In this document: piece after piece, positions 1-12,400 of the stretch | Layout: each line of letters opens with the position of its first letter | Position numbering within the stretch: the first letter of the stretch is position 1 | From: Echinometra lucunter | Taxonomy: Eukaryota > Echinodermata > Echinoidea > Camarodonta > Echinometridae | Reading direction: 5' to 3' | DNA length: 64,000 nt | Assembly (NCBI GenBank): GCA_029962745.1 | Contig: CM057165.1 | Location: forward strand, 21,506,355-21,570,354 | The notes under the pieces: model-generated | What the model saw: the letters and a program-made list of their open reading frames with translations, nothing else | What the model was told of the DNA's origin: nothing | Databases searched by the model: none | Position numbers and translations under genes: made by a program

Positions 1-823
1 CAAGTAACCGCATGCCTTGAGTGATTGGCCCGATCAATAACTGTATGTAGTCCCATATACACATTTCTGTGTACAGTGCATGGCTTTTCAGCAAGATCCG
101 ATGAGTTGACTTCTAATCATGTTGCTGATTTCAAACCCTCGAGGAAGACACCACTTTTAATGTATCAACTATTCACAGTTGCTTTAAAACAGTTTCTTTC
201 ACATTGTCATCACATGACCAGAACTCACGTTTATCATTAAGGACGCTAGATGGGATTATTATTGTCTACAGACATAAATAATGTCTTCCTTAAGGCATCC
301 CGTCACAAGGAAAGCTGGGATGGTAGGAGACATGGACACAGAACAAAAACAAAACAAAGCAAAACAAACACAAACACAAAAACAAAACACGGTAAAGCGA
401 TCAAATGTTTTAGACTACGTCCATTATTCCAAATCTTTACTATCCTATATTCGAGGATTGATGCTTATACCATACAACCTAATTCACAAAAATAATTGGG
501 TTTAACGTTACCCCAGGTAGTCATCATAATCTGTAAATATTCTCCGGCATACATTTATGAATTATTTGCCTCCCAGCCTGGCTCGATTATTTAGGTTGCA
601 GCTCGACTCAGAATAAATTATGTTTATGGGGCGAGTATAATCATCATTAGCTTTAGGTGAAGAAAGGGTAGACTAAGCCCCAATTAGCTGTTATTAGAAG
701 CATTACAATGCGTTTCAATTTGTTGATGGTTGTCTGGTTTCAATGTTGCCGCGCTTCTCCCAGAGAGCGACCCCTTGACAGACATTTCAGTGGAAAGTTG
801 TCTTTCATATAAACGCTTTATAC

Positions 824-1066
824 CAGGGGCGGCGCTACAGGGGGCCAGGGGGCGAATGTCCCCCTATGTTTTTTCAAGTGATAGAAAAAGAGAAAAAGAA
901 GAAAAAAGAGGAGGAAGAAGAAAGAAGAGGGTGGGAAAGGGGAGGCCCGGGGCTTGCAACTATATAATATCCCTATTTGTTCATCTAAAACGTCAATAAA
1001 TTCACCTATGAGTCATCTTACCCCCCCCCCCCCCCCCCCCCATCAAATACCCTGGCGCCGCCCTTG
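824..1066. mobile_element. hAT-type MITE with 8-bp target-site duplication
   Basis: Begins CAGGGGCGGCGC and ends with the inverted counterpart GCGCCGCCCTTG. It is flanked on both sides by the perfect 8-bp direct repeat CTTTATAC (816-823 and 1067-1074), the duplication length typical of hAT elements. The interior is a GA-rich stretch and a 20-base poly-C tract, with no transposase. Related copies lie at 55106-55343 and 38067-38272. Confidence 0.85.
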
Positions 1067-2740
1067 CTTTATACGATACTTGTCCATTCGATGACGAAGG
1101 AAAGTAACCCTGACTAAAATTTCTTTTATGAAAAATATCACCTTACTGTCTGATTTGTTTTTGACCAAGTTGTAATTCTGCAAAATGCAAAATGCAAAAA
1201 AATAAAAGTAATGATAATAAAATAAAATAAAATTTTTAAAAATCACTTTTATGATTGCAGGTACCATTTCATTACAAAATATCCCCTTCGTTTACCTCCA
1301 TCACTGACAAAAGGTAACCATCCCTTATTTTTTTAAATAAGGCAATATCCTTATCCCATCATAAAAAAAAAGCTCCTTAAAAATTCTGCTTATTCATGTT
1401 ATTTGGTTCTAAACGTCATAATTCTTCTGCGTCATGTTCGCAGTTGATCCTAACGATTTTCAAGATTTTACCCAAATTTGCCACAAAGAGATTTTGGCAT
1501 GCCATTTAAAAAAAAACAATGTTGCTCACTGAAGCGTGCATGGAATGCCATCGAGGTAAAATTTGAAAGAACAGTACTTGAATGAGAAATAAATGATCAT
1601 TACCATAGAGCACTTAGTTTGGTCACAATAACCCTTTGTTGTAAGGTTTGGTTTGGGGTTGTTTTTTTTTTCCTAGGACGTACTGTATTTTGTCACGTAA
1701 TGTCATTTTGTCAGATTTCATTTCGCCTTTTTCCCCCTTGTTTATTCATTTCTTCTTTTATATTTCACTTTAGTACCCCAATTTTTCAACATTTATTCAA
1801 ACTCATTTATGAATTTACTACTTGATTGCTTTACTGGGGGGATGTCAGCAAGCACAACATGTATATATTGTATTTCCATTATGAGTAGGGCTGTTAATGT
1901 AATTTCTGTAGAATGACATGAATGATAATCTCCAGCATGCATATGTACCCGACTCTAATTTGTCTCACTGTTTTCACTGTGAGAACTTGGTTGTGCACAG
2001 AGGCATAACGTTGATCCCACCATGCAGGGTAGCAATGGCATTATGGGGGGGGGGGGGGGTGGAATAACGATCGTACAAAATGGTGGAAAGCCAATCTTAT
2101 TTCCTCATTCCTCCTCCCCCTCCTCCTTCGCCTCCTCCTCATCTTCCTCCTTCATCCAGCTTCTTTTCTCTGTCTCTTTTTATTTTCATCAGTGATCAGG
2201 GGAGGGAGGGGGCCCCCTCGGTATCCCCGTGGCGAAGCAACGTCTGTAAGATCATCATCATATCGAGGGTAGTGCGGTCTGCTGCCTGCATCTAGCTGTC
2301 AAATCGAGGAAGAAGAAAAAAAAATGGATGACCCTGACATTGGCTGCGTCGCTTTTGTGTACACTAAAATTTCCACATCCACCCAGCTCGGCCATTAAAT
2401 GACTCGCTCCGACATTTCGCCGAGGTCACCTAGGTACAGGGCAGACATCAACGCACCGCCCTTAATCTCAAGGTATTGTACATACATGCATATAACATGC
2501 ATGTAACGTATTCTATGAACATGAAAGATTGGATGTACACTCTTTGAGAAGCCATATAAAGGATCACTTCATTTTATGATGTAAAGCCACGCTCAAAATA
2601 TTGGAATCGACCCTAGAAAGAGCAATACAAGCCGCAATGAAGTGGATTCATCTGTCATGACTAATAAATGAAAAATAAACTATACATTTGTAACCCAAAC
2701 GGAAATGGAGCTTGAAAAATAACTCAAAGCCCCCCCCCCC

Positions 2741-2743
<3 letters not shown>

Positions 2744-2788
<45 letters not shown>

Positions 2789-2814
2789 ACTCCATCTCTC
2801 TCTCTCTCTCTCTC
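2744..2814. repeat. (CT)n microsatellite
   Basis: Long CT run with one short interruption, preceded by poly-C; it generates spurious Arg/Glu and Ser/Leu ORFs on the two strands. Confidence 0.95.
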
Positions 2815-2898
2815 AGTCTTTTTAAAAATCGAACATTCCTCCCCTGGCTTTGTTCTATCATAATCTGTAGAAATTAGTAACATGCAAATCCAAATTCT

Positions 2899-2923
2899 TT
2901 GTTGTTGTTGTTGTTGTTGTTGT
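2899..2923. repeat. (TTG)n microsatellite
   Basis: About eight TTG units. Confidence 0.9.
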
Positions 2924-3204
2924 TTGTTATGCCTCATTCACTTTCTCTTTGTCTCTTCTTTGCCACTTTCAGGTTTTCTGATCTTTTGGTCATCCATCCG
3001 CCCCCCCCCCCTCGTCCCCTTGTTATTTTTCCTTCCAAAACATGTTTTGTATCCTTAGCACTTGGGACGCAATTTTTCTGACCGAAATCTCTTTCATCCG
3101 ACAAACTTTAAGTTAAGTGCCTTAAGTGTTGAAAGCCTAAATGCCGTTTATAACTCTGTCTAAACTGAAATGAATGATACCCTGCTGACTCTGGAGAAAT
3201 AGAG

Positions 3205-3205
<1 letters not shown>

Positions 3206-3237
<32 letters not shown>
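3206..3237. repeat. (AT)n microsatellite
   Basis: About 16 AT units. Confidence 0.95.
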
Positions 3238-3238
<1 letters not shown>

Positions 3239-4117
3239 CTTCGCCTTTTAAAGATCATCATTACTACAATACAATTGGTCCAACCTTTATGCAATGCACG
3301 TCTCGCGAATGGCAGAAAGGCACGCTCATAAACGATTTCCCCCAATTCAACCAGAATCCATTATGTGCATAATATTATCGCGGCTAACTTGTTAAAGCTA
3401 TGCGCGAACAAGAAGCAGTGTCAAGTTCAATTATTCAGACAGGTTTTAGGTTTAAATGAAACAAGCTGCAGTGTTCGGTAGTGTAATTTCTTTGTAAATC
3501 CAGGGGACAAAATGGAAAAGATTGAACCTGAGCTAACCATAAGCCTTGCTCTGTCGCTTTTTATGGTGTTGTAACACCGACATTGAATTAATCATCGAAG
3601 GGAGACGGCAGTCGGCCAGCTCGACCAGGCACTCGAAGGAGGTGTTTATAGATATGTTTTCCAAGCCAGATGTAACGCTTTGACTTAATACGTTTCGTTC
3701 GATTGTGTTCGCAGCCTACTTCGCGGAAATATAGTTCAAAAGCACAGTTTAACTATGGAGGTAAATAAGGATAACTCCATGATTTAACCAAGAGGGCAGT
3801 GATGAATGTATACCTGGAGAAGACAGCTATGAACACTGAAACAATGTTTCGAAACTGTGTTTCATAACTGTTTTTAAAAGGGCTGTTTCTGGCTTCGCTA
3901 CTGAGCTTTACACACATCCATAAATGGATTGGGAGTTAAAATGTGAGGCGCTGAATGGGTGGCTTGGCATAAGCTTGGGGTAATTTTCTGTTTTCGGCCC
4001 AGAGTAATTTGCATAATTGCCTTATTTTTCATTCTCCCCTCATTCTCGTCGCGGCAAACATGGCTAGTATTAGTGATTCCGTCTCACTTTGCGATGGGTT
4101 TTAACAAGTTTTTTTTT

Positions 4118-4121
<4 letters not shown>

Positions 4122-4153
<32 letters not shown>
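4122..4153. repeat. (CT)n microsatellite
   Basis: About 16 CT units after a poly-T run. Confidence 0.95.
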
Positions 4154-4159
<6 letters not shown>

Positions 4160-4750
4160 CGACAGAGCGATAAAGCTTTGAAACGGAGTGACTGCACCTA
4201 AACTGCTCTCATGACCAGAATAATCATGATGATATCATTAATGAAGCCGAAATGGATTATTCTAAACGTAGAGAATAAGGCCTCATATACCACGATGTAA
4301 TTCCCATACAGACGCACTGCATCATAATCTAATATGCATCATAAACACATTGGCATGTTTGGGGGTTAAGTTCACAAGCATTATATGATCCGTCATGCTG
4401 CTGACGATATGTTATGTTTCATCTGAAATGCAAAAGATCAATAAAGCACAAATCACAAAAACTTCACAAGCATTATACCCAGCAGTGAAAAAATCGCTAA
4501 GGGCGATTTGCCCCCTAAATGTCAAAAATAGCCCCTGTAAGTTGCAAAGTGGCCCCCGTAAATTGACATTGGGTTCAATACAAAATCTCATTTGGAATGA
4601 ACAGAAGTAAGAAAACAGCCCTCGTACAGAAAATTTTATTTTTCCCCCTGAATTGCCAAGATAAATAAACACATAGGAATCAGAGATAGTGCACATATGA
4701 CGTACAGTGTCTTACCAGGGAGTTGAGATTGAATTAAGTTCCTGTGCTTA

Positions 4751-5541
4751 TATAGACCAATCCCACAACTCAAGAGGGCAGCAGACTGTTCGACACAGTT
4801 CGACATACTGCGGTGGGAGCTCCAACTTTTATAGTACACAAGTCAATAGTGCGTTATGTACATTCGTTCGATTTTTTTGTCTATTTTGACAAATATATGC
4901 AGATTTCTTTTAATATTTGCAATGAGAAATTATCAGGGAAGTTCGGGTCGCAGCTGTGCGGTGCTCAAATGCCACAAGAATTGGAGGAAGTTTAAAATTG
5001 GAAGCTAAGGAGTGCGAAATTCACTCACTTTTGACTCCTGAAGCCTGTTTGTGTGAGAAGCCGTACTCCCTACACAGGTTTCCGTAAGCAATGTGAAAGA
5101 ATTCGTCGCCAGTGGGTAAAAACATCAACAGAAAGGACTTTGAAGTCAAGAAACATTATCATTATGTACTTTGGCGTAAAATTTGATGAGTGAAAACATG
5201 ACTTTGTAAACAGGGTAAGATTGAGGCTCCCGTTTACTACGGCTTCTATGCTGCAATCGAACTTTTACTGACAAAACTAAGTTGAAAAACCATCGAAAGT
5301 ACAAAAATACATCATACCTTCATCTGTCAGATATGGCCATTGTCTTACCTCATCAACCCATGTATCCATGCTTTATTTTATTGATCTAGAATAAAGTAAA
5401 TGGAACAATATCAGGGCATATCTCATATCTTACATTCATTTTGTACACAGAGCCAATCGCGGTCAGCGCGTTTGCCCACCGCAGCAATGGCGTCGCCGAT
5501 AGAGGGCCAAATACATAAACCGGAGGTGAAATTGGTCTATA
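4751..5541. mobile_element. 0.79-kb inverted-repeat-ended non-autonomous element, copy 1
   Basis: Perfect 11-bp terminal inverted repeats TATAGACCAAT / ATTGGTCTATA. It is nearly identical along its whole length to 49999-50796, with both boundaries falling together, so it is a discrete mobile unit. A TGCGGTGGG motif about 60 bp inside each end is also inverted. The minus strand carries a short frame containing WVDEVR(E/Q)WPYLTDEG, followed directly by a splice-donor-like GGTATG; this could be a remnant first exon of a parent transposase-type gene. Confidence 0.75.
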
Positions 5542-6077
5542 ACTTTTGTGATTTCGATCCTTAGTAGACATGGTAGACCAGCTTTACCCGCTATGGTATG
5601 ATTGCCTTGATCGAGCACAGCCATATCCATTTTTTATCATTTAAAACTTTTAATAGTATTATTTTCATGTTATATTTTATTCACGTGTTGTTTTCGAGCC
5701 GGTAATTAATACATGTCATTTAGATTAATATTGTATGAACTTTAGGGAAAAGAGCAGGGTTAATTCTTTCAGTATTATGTATTGTGATGTGTTTTGACAA
5801 AATTCGTGTTTAACAGTGAAACCATCATTAATCATTTTCACAATGATTATGATTGTTATTGTTTTGATTAGCATTAGGCCATTATTATGAATGATAAACT
5901 TTAAAGTATTTAGGAAATCATTGTTCCTAGATACTGGATTGTAGTCGATAAGCGAGTTTTGATGGCATATTCTCGACATGCATGTGTACAGGTTTCAACC
6001 CTAGATATCTTGTCATAAACTAAAATCACATCCTTTAATCGACCTATATTCTTCAGTCTATTTTCAACGAATAGAAT

Positions 6078-6512
6078 CATTAGTGTAGACAGGTCATCTT
6101 ACCTGGGTGGATGATTAACCCATTCGTACATATTTTTGTACACACATATAAATTTAAATTCAAATCCAAATTTATTGAAATAAAATCCTGACAAGTAAGG
6201 ATTATCATCCCCCAAAAAAATCGAAACACAAAAAAAAAAACACAAAAATTTAACGGAAACATAATGAATAACATAATATAACAAAACAAAAACAAATTAT
6301 ATTTAAAAAAAACAAAATTGTACATAAACAAAACATGATTGGAGTATACATGACAAAAACAAAATAATGACGTTATCTAAGCAAAATCATCACATACCTG
6401 CCAACTCTGACATGGAAGAAGTGGGAACAAATAATCAAATATTCAAAAGCAGGAACATTCTTAAATTTCCTTTTCAATGCAAGTTTATATAGTATTCGGA
6501 TAAATTGTACAG

Positions 6513-6557
<45 letters not shown>

Positions 6558-6661
6558 CAGTCACGGGGCAGGCCACCACTATGTGAACCGACCAACTGTT
6601 GGTATGAGTCCACCTCAAAATGTGGGTGCATCCCCCCCCCCCCCCCCCATCTACGCCCTTG
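6078..6661. mobile_element. Probable hAT-type element flanked by an 8-bp duplication
   Basis: The direct repeat AATAGAAT at 6070-6077 and 6662-6669 brackets a segment beginning CATTAGTGTAGACAGG and ending CCATCTACGCCCTTG. The two ends match imperfectly when inverted (about 10 of 16). It contains a GA microsatellite and a poly-C tract near its right end, as other hAT MITEs here do. The imperfect ends keep confidence moderate. Confidence 0.55.
6516..6554. repeat. (GA)n microsatellite
   Basis: About 19 GA units, inside the probable hAT element 6078-6661. Confidence 0.95.
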
Positions 6662-7054
6662 AATAGAATTGTGCATATCACAGAGAGGGGGAAAGGACTC
6701 ACTTAATTATCTCAATGAGTTCCATACGCTTTAAACAATGTTTATTTAACAGAGGGAAGCGTATGCGGCAAAATCAACTCAACTTCCCTCATGTTGCCCA
6801 ATACCTGAACAAGAGATGGCGTACGTCATTTTTAGGAATACATCAAGAATGAGTCACCTGTAGACAATAATTATTGTAATAACAAGAGACGAGAGAGAAA
6901 AATGCTTCCATTTTTTTTTCGGATGTTGTTGTTGGGTTTGTGTGAGTGTGTGTGTGTGTGTAGGGGGGGGGGGGGTGTTTCCCCCCTTTGCTTTGTATGA
7001 AATTAAAGGCTTTTATACATGAAAATCCTATCTTCAGTATAAAAATTGGCTGGT

Positions 7055-7055
<1 letters not shown>

Positions 7056-7090
<35 letters not shown>
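7056..7090. repeat. (TC)n microsatellite
   Basis: About 17 TC units leading into a pyrimidine-rich stretch. Confidence 0.95.
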
Positions 7091-7093
<3 letters not shown>

Positions 7094-7928
7094 TTCTCTT
7101 TCGCAGTCCCTCCTCTTTTTCTCTTATTTCTCCCCTATTCTCTTTCTGTCTTAATCTGTCTCTCCCATTACTTTAACGCATCTCTACATTATAGCGCTCC
7201 ATGTTACAATGTTTTGGCGAAATGTATATAAATTATTGTATTTTGCTTTGTATTGTTTTTTCATGATGTATGTACATTTGACGTACATTGTATTATCAGG
7301 GAGTTAGGAATTCTTGGTGTTATTCAGTTCACGAGCTACAGTGAGTGGCTTTTAATAAATACCTTTTCAAATTACACTTCTTCAAATCAAAGCATATAAT
7401 CTTCCATCTCGCATATGAGTCTTTGTGCAGCGTAGGTAGGTAGAGCACACAACAGACTGCGACGCCACTGACTAAAACAGCCAAGCGGTATGTCTTAAAT
7501 CAAGGAACATATACTTAGTTGATAAGAAATATTTCAAATTCTGTTTAACAGTTTATCATTCACCTATCCCTCACCTTCCCCGGTATAATCATTCCATAAT
7601 CTACCCCTGGCTTTTTTTTTTAATTTGAAAATCTCACACTTCACGATATTTTCAAATAGTTTGAAAAATAAACAGCGTCTTAAGTTCATATTCGAACGCC
7701 TTTTACGAGGCTAAAGCGGTATACGCAATTTATGACTAATTCGAAGCCGCGCCTTAGCTTCACAACAGTGATGCGGAAAACTCAAGCAGATGGAGCTCGC
7801 TGCGTGTGGTACGTACATTTGTGATATCATGGAGCCATACATGTAGGAGATACGGGAAAATTACATCCGTTCTGTTGTTGTCACCGATGCACGCGATGCC
7901 TTGATCAGGACACGTTATCTGCGTTCAA

Positions 7929-7957
7929 CATCATCATCATCATCATCATCATCATCA
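7929..7957. repeat. (ATC)n microsatellite
   Basis: Nine to ten ATC units about 0.85 kb upstream of the MS4A-like start codon. Confidence 0.9.
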
Positions 7958-8810
7958 GTTTTTCCTCGACACCATCAGCGTAGAAGCTGTATTGGTATGT
8001 GTGAGTGATTTAACTGATTCAAACGTATATTCTCACGATATAGATTAAAACAAAGGGAATACATGACCATATTATCTCTATGGCTAGATTGATTGTATAC
8101 ATCAGCAAACCTATATGGGTATCTCACCTTCATGCACATGAATTTTATATTTTTGATTAGTCAGAACAGTTCTCATGTTGTACGGATATGCATAGACCTA
8201 TATCAACGTAAATGTCTATTGCAGTATACTGCATTTCATTCCATTGCATTTTGTCCTTGTTCTTTGCATGAGAAAAGGTCCTTCTGGCTATCCAGATATA
8301 GTATGATCATCATCAAGTGCTTTGTTTTGCATTTGTATTTTCATCCTGTTTATGGTCATTGTTTTGTATTCATTGTTTATTGATTTTGGATGACCTGTCT
8401 TGTGTTCTATTAATATGGTGAGCTGAACTAATTTGGCCACGTTTTATAAAAGGATTAAGCGGTATACTATCAGAATAATTTGTTGTATAGTGAATTTACT
8501 TCGTATTTTACTTTGTATTACAACGTTTATAACGATGATTATCATGATTATACTATGTGCATGTTATCGTAAGAGGATAGTTAATGAGTAATTCAGTCCT
8601 GGTAAGCTTTAATGGAGTCTAGAAAAAAATATTATAAAGCTAGCTCTGAAAAAACAAACCAACAGATAAAAGAACCAATATTTTTTTTTCCCCAAAAAAA
8701 GAGCAAACAAGGTTTAAATTTTCTAATACACGTACACAAGAACACCGTTAAACCCTACGTTAATTGATACTTTCTTTTTTTTAATCATTCTTCATTTCTT
8801 ATTCGTTTAG

Positions 8811-9467
8811 ATGTCTGCCTCGGCGCAACCACAAAACCCGGATCAGCCCCCTTCTCAGTCGGGCCAGCAAACCCTTTCCCAATCTTGTCAACCCCTCCCC
8901 GACGTGGATCAACCCCTCCTCCAGCCAGGTCAGCCTCTCCATCACCAATCAGATCAATCTCTCCTGCAATCGGATCGAAGTCTCCACCAGGAGAATAAGT
9001 CTGCTCCTCAGGCGAATCGGCCCCTTCTCCAAGCGGATCAATCCCTCCCCGAAGCGGGTCAGCCCATCGATCGATCGGATCAGCCCTTCCTGCAGTCGGA
9101 TCGGCCCTTCCACCAATCGGATCGGCCCTTCCAGCAGTCGGATCAGCCAATCCCCGAAGCGGGTCAGCCCTTCCAGCAATCGCATCAGCGCTTTCCCCAT
9201 GAAGGTCGATCCCTCTTCCAATTTCAACAGTCTCTCCCCCGTTCGAATCGGCCCCGCACCCAACCAGCTCAACCTTTCCCCCCTGAGAGTCAACCCTTCC
9301 TTCCAGTAGGTCAGACCCCTCCCCAATCGAATCTTCCCCATCCCCAATCAGGGCAGCCTACCTCCCAGATGGACGCAGTTCCTAGAGCTTGTCAGAGTCA
9401 GACCGTGGTCTTTAATCCTGATGAACTAAAGAGGCTTCGACGGGAACAACTCGCTAAAGCATTCAAG
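8811..9467 (+). CDS. MS4A-like gene, coding exon 1: start codon and heptad-repeat N-terminus
   Basis: The ATG directly follows a pyrimidine-rich stretch ending TTTAG, so translation starts at the first base of an internal exon and a non-coding leader exon is expected upstream. The exon is 219 codons and ends AAG|gtatac. Residues 6-182 parse into about 25 units, nearly all of seven residues, with consensus P-[FL]-x-Q-S-D-[QR]. At DNA level this is a diverged 21-bp coding minisatellite, clearest at 9075-9195. Residues 183-219 are non-repetitive and basic (DELKRLRREQLAKAFK) and lead into TM1. In the MS4A family this end is cytoplasmic and normally far shorter, so the repeat tail is the odd part. 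The minus strand is also open across the repeats, a by-product of their periodicity. Confidence 0.8.
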
Positions 9468-12400
9468 GTATACTACCGTTCAACTTCCAATCTTTCAATT
9501 TTCAGTTTTCAATTTTCAACTTTCATTTTTTTGTCACCCTATTTCATTTTTTTTAATTTCAAAAGCTATTTTTGTATATGATATACAATTTTCCACTTTA
9601 TATTGTATATTTTGAATTCTACAATTTTCCATTTTCAGTTTTCAATTTTCTTTTTGCGTTCAATTCTAAAGTGAAATTTCAATTCAAAGTCCTCTTACAA
9701 CAGTGTACAATTCACATGCTGTTTAAAAGATTAATTCCGATTCTCTTTTCCAGTCTATAAATTATTCTAGAATTCTGTCATCAGTGATCATTATACATCA
9801 GTCTGTAAAACCAACGACAATCATCAAGCAGGCCTCGATTTTCTGACTGTTGTGTCAAATACATTTTCCAATAAATTGAGCTTAGAAGGAAACGAGCTGC
9901 ACCTTCAGAGATAATGGAGAAAATGTGAAACTTTGTTTACAAAACATATTGAGAGTTGTCGTTCTAAACCTGCCATTTTGAAGTAATATTGCCAATATGA
10001 GGGTCGCCATAGAAAGTAAACTGTGACTTTTCAAACTTTCATAACTTTCTCCCTTCATAACGGTTTTTGATAGAAGGTTTTTAAATTGTGTATCCCCATC
10101 CTCTGTTCATTAAACATGATTTTTCCCCATGGTTTCATTCTCCTTGAATGCATTTCCTCTCCTGTATATTTTCGAACAGATCATCGGTGCCTTGCAAATT
10201 GTTTTTGGGATAGTGGAGGTACTCCTTGGCTTTGTCGCCATCGTCATACAGGGATGGTTCTCCAACTTCGCCACACCCGTTTGGGTTGGCCTTCTGGTGA
10301 GTTTTGGAGTGCATGGAGGGCAAAGTTGTCAATATACCCCTCTAAGCAGATATCTTACCAAGAAAATAACAACTAGTCACACTATTTACATGTAGTAGGT
10401 CAGGAAATCATTCGATTATCCTGATTATGAAAAAAAAAAAAAAAAGATCTTGGAACTGTACAAAATACATGTATAGGCACATTCTGATTATTCATAGATG
10501 TTGAGTATTTAAAATTTCCGGGGGGGGGGGGGCAACCTCCACCCTGCCCCCTGCTGCTTACAGCCATGGCACCGAGTGGAAAAGTTTGTGCGGGTGTGTA
10601 GGTATTTCTATCATGTTAACAATAACGACAGTAATCTCGAATCAAAGTGTCTTTAGGGGCATGAAGCGTTTTAAATTTTTTGGAAAATGATGCATCTTGC
10701 TAGATACCACCCTGTATTTAAATTTTGCAAGCGAGCGAAATGAGCGAGCCGAAAACTTACAACTTGATTTGCAATAAAAACATATGTTATTTTGTTATCA
10801 AAATACACTATCGGACCACTATAGGCTCAGATGATATTTCAATTAAATATCTAGTCACCTCGCTGCCAATGACTCTATTTTAGAACCTCCCTGGCCTATT
10901 GTTTTCAGTCCGAAACTACCATGTCTCTTACCATTACGAGCGAGCGAAGAGAGCGAGGAAGCACACAATTACCCCTTCAGTAAATTGCATTGTGAGCATA
11001 TGAAACATCTGAATTATTTATTTGGTTACCTCACTCGCCCAATTTGTTTGCTTTGAAAAAAAAAATCAATCAATTATTTATCGAGCGAGCGCAGCGAGTG
11101 AAGAAAATTATACCCTTTTTTCATTGTAGAAGTGTTATTTCGTCATCGAAATATTAATATCTAAATAATCTATTCGGTCCTCTGTGAGCTGAATATGAAT
11201 CGCTTTAGTACCTCGCTCACCACCCGAAACCATTCTGTTTTTACAAGCGAGCAAAGTGGATGGGTTTTTGTTTTTGTTTTTGTTTTTTTTAAATTTTGTG
11301 AACCTCCTCGCTGCCCAAATATTACGATACTTTGCTAACTCGCTTCTGAAATATGATTGCCGTGCCCGAAATCATTTTGTTTCTAGCTTTTCCTAGCGGG
11401 AGTAGCGAGTTAGCACACGAACAAATGGGAATTTTAGTTTTTTCTCTAGGCCATCTACTGAAAGGCCCCTTTTAAGTAAACTTCTTGGAGTAAAATTCTT
11501 CTGTGGTTATAACTAACATTCTACGAGTGGAACAATAGCAGCCTATAACATTAGATTGAGACAAAGATGCAAAGTGATTCCTTTCATAAGAATAGTAATT
11601 AGCATCGGCATTGGTTAAGTTACTTAAATAGCGAGCAAAGCTAAGGAGCGCTTCCCGATGTACCATTTTCCTTCTCCTTGTTTTCCCCCTTTTTTCTCTT
11701 TCCTTCTCCTTTCTTTTTTTTTCTCTCTCTCTCTCTCTTTGCCAGATGATTGGGGGGGGGGGGGGGGGGGGGCACGTGCCCCCCGTGCCCCCCCCCCCCG
11801 TAGTTACGCCACTGACTCTCGGGTGAAACATACGCACTTTTTGTACCTGTGAAGTGTGGTACCCATTCCTAGCCCCTCCTGCGCCAAAGTGTTCAGAACG
11901 ATTGTAACCAGGGGGTGTTTCACAAAGACTAAGATTGACTCAAATCACTCTTAACTATGGCAGGCCATTCATGTCACTGTTTGCTTTCACCATCAGTCTC
12001 TCAAGGGATGAGCTAATCATGGTTACATATATGCAGAATTACCTTTTTTTGTTTTCTTCATCAATGAACTATAAAAAAAAAAATTGTCAGTTCTGCAGAT
12101 TTGTGACCATGATTTGCAAATCCTTTGAGCGATCCATGATGGTAACAGAAAAACAGTGGCATGAATGGCCAGCCATAGTTAAGTGCGATTTTAGTCAATC
12201 TTAGTCTTTTTGAAACATCCCCCTAGTGCGACATCAGCTCGAGCTTATTAATAGCCGGTTATTTGGGGGATCAGGGCTATAATTAGCTCAAACTCCGCTG
12301 AAGCGTGCAATGGCGTCCACATCAGCTCGATCAGCTTCAATACCTTAATGTATTAGCTCGAGCTTCAATACCTTTGTGTATTGCAATAAAGCTCGAGCTA

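Larger units (their letters stand above)
1..8810. other. Non-coding region upstream of the MS4A-like gene
   Basis: No ORF here has coding character; the longer ones come from CT, GA and poly-G/C tracts. Recognisable content is the two hAT-type elements (824-1066, 6078-6661), the 0.79-kb element (4751-5541) and microsatellites. The unseen 5' UTR exon and promoter of the MS4A-like gene should lie in the right part of this stretch, but I cannot place them. Confidence 0.6.

Noticed and set aside
4636..4995. Short ORFs across the left end of the 0.79-kb element
   Set aside because: They cross the element boundary, and the equivalent frames are not kept in the second copy.
2080..7231. ORFs rich in Ser/Leu, Arg/Glu or Pro over CT, GA and C-rich tracts
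   Set aside because: Low-complexity translations of microsatellites without non-repetitive flanks.
8785..9347. Long minus-strand ORFs opposite the MS4A N-terminal exon (repeats like GRADPI and EGLIRL)
   Set aside because: They mirror the 21-bp coding repeat; the plus strand has the start, the splice borders and the continuation into membrane exons.
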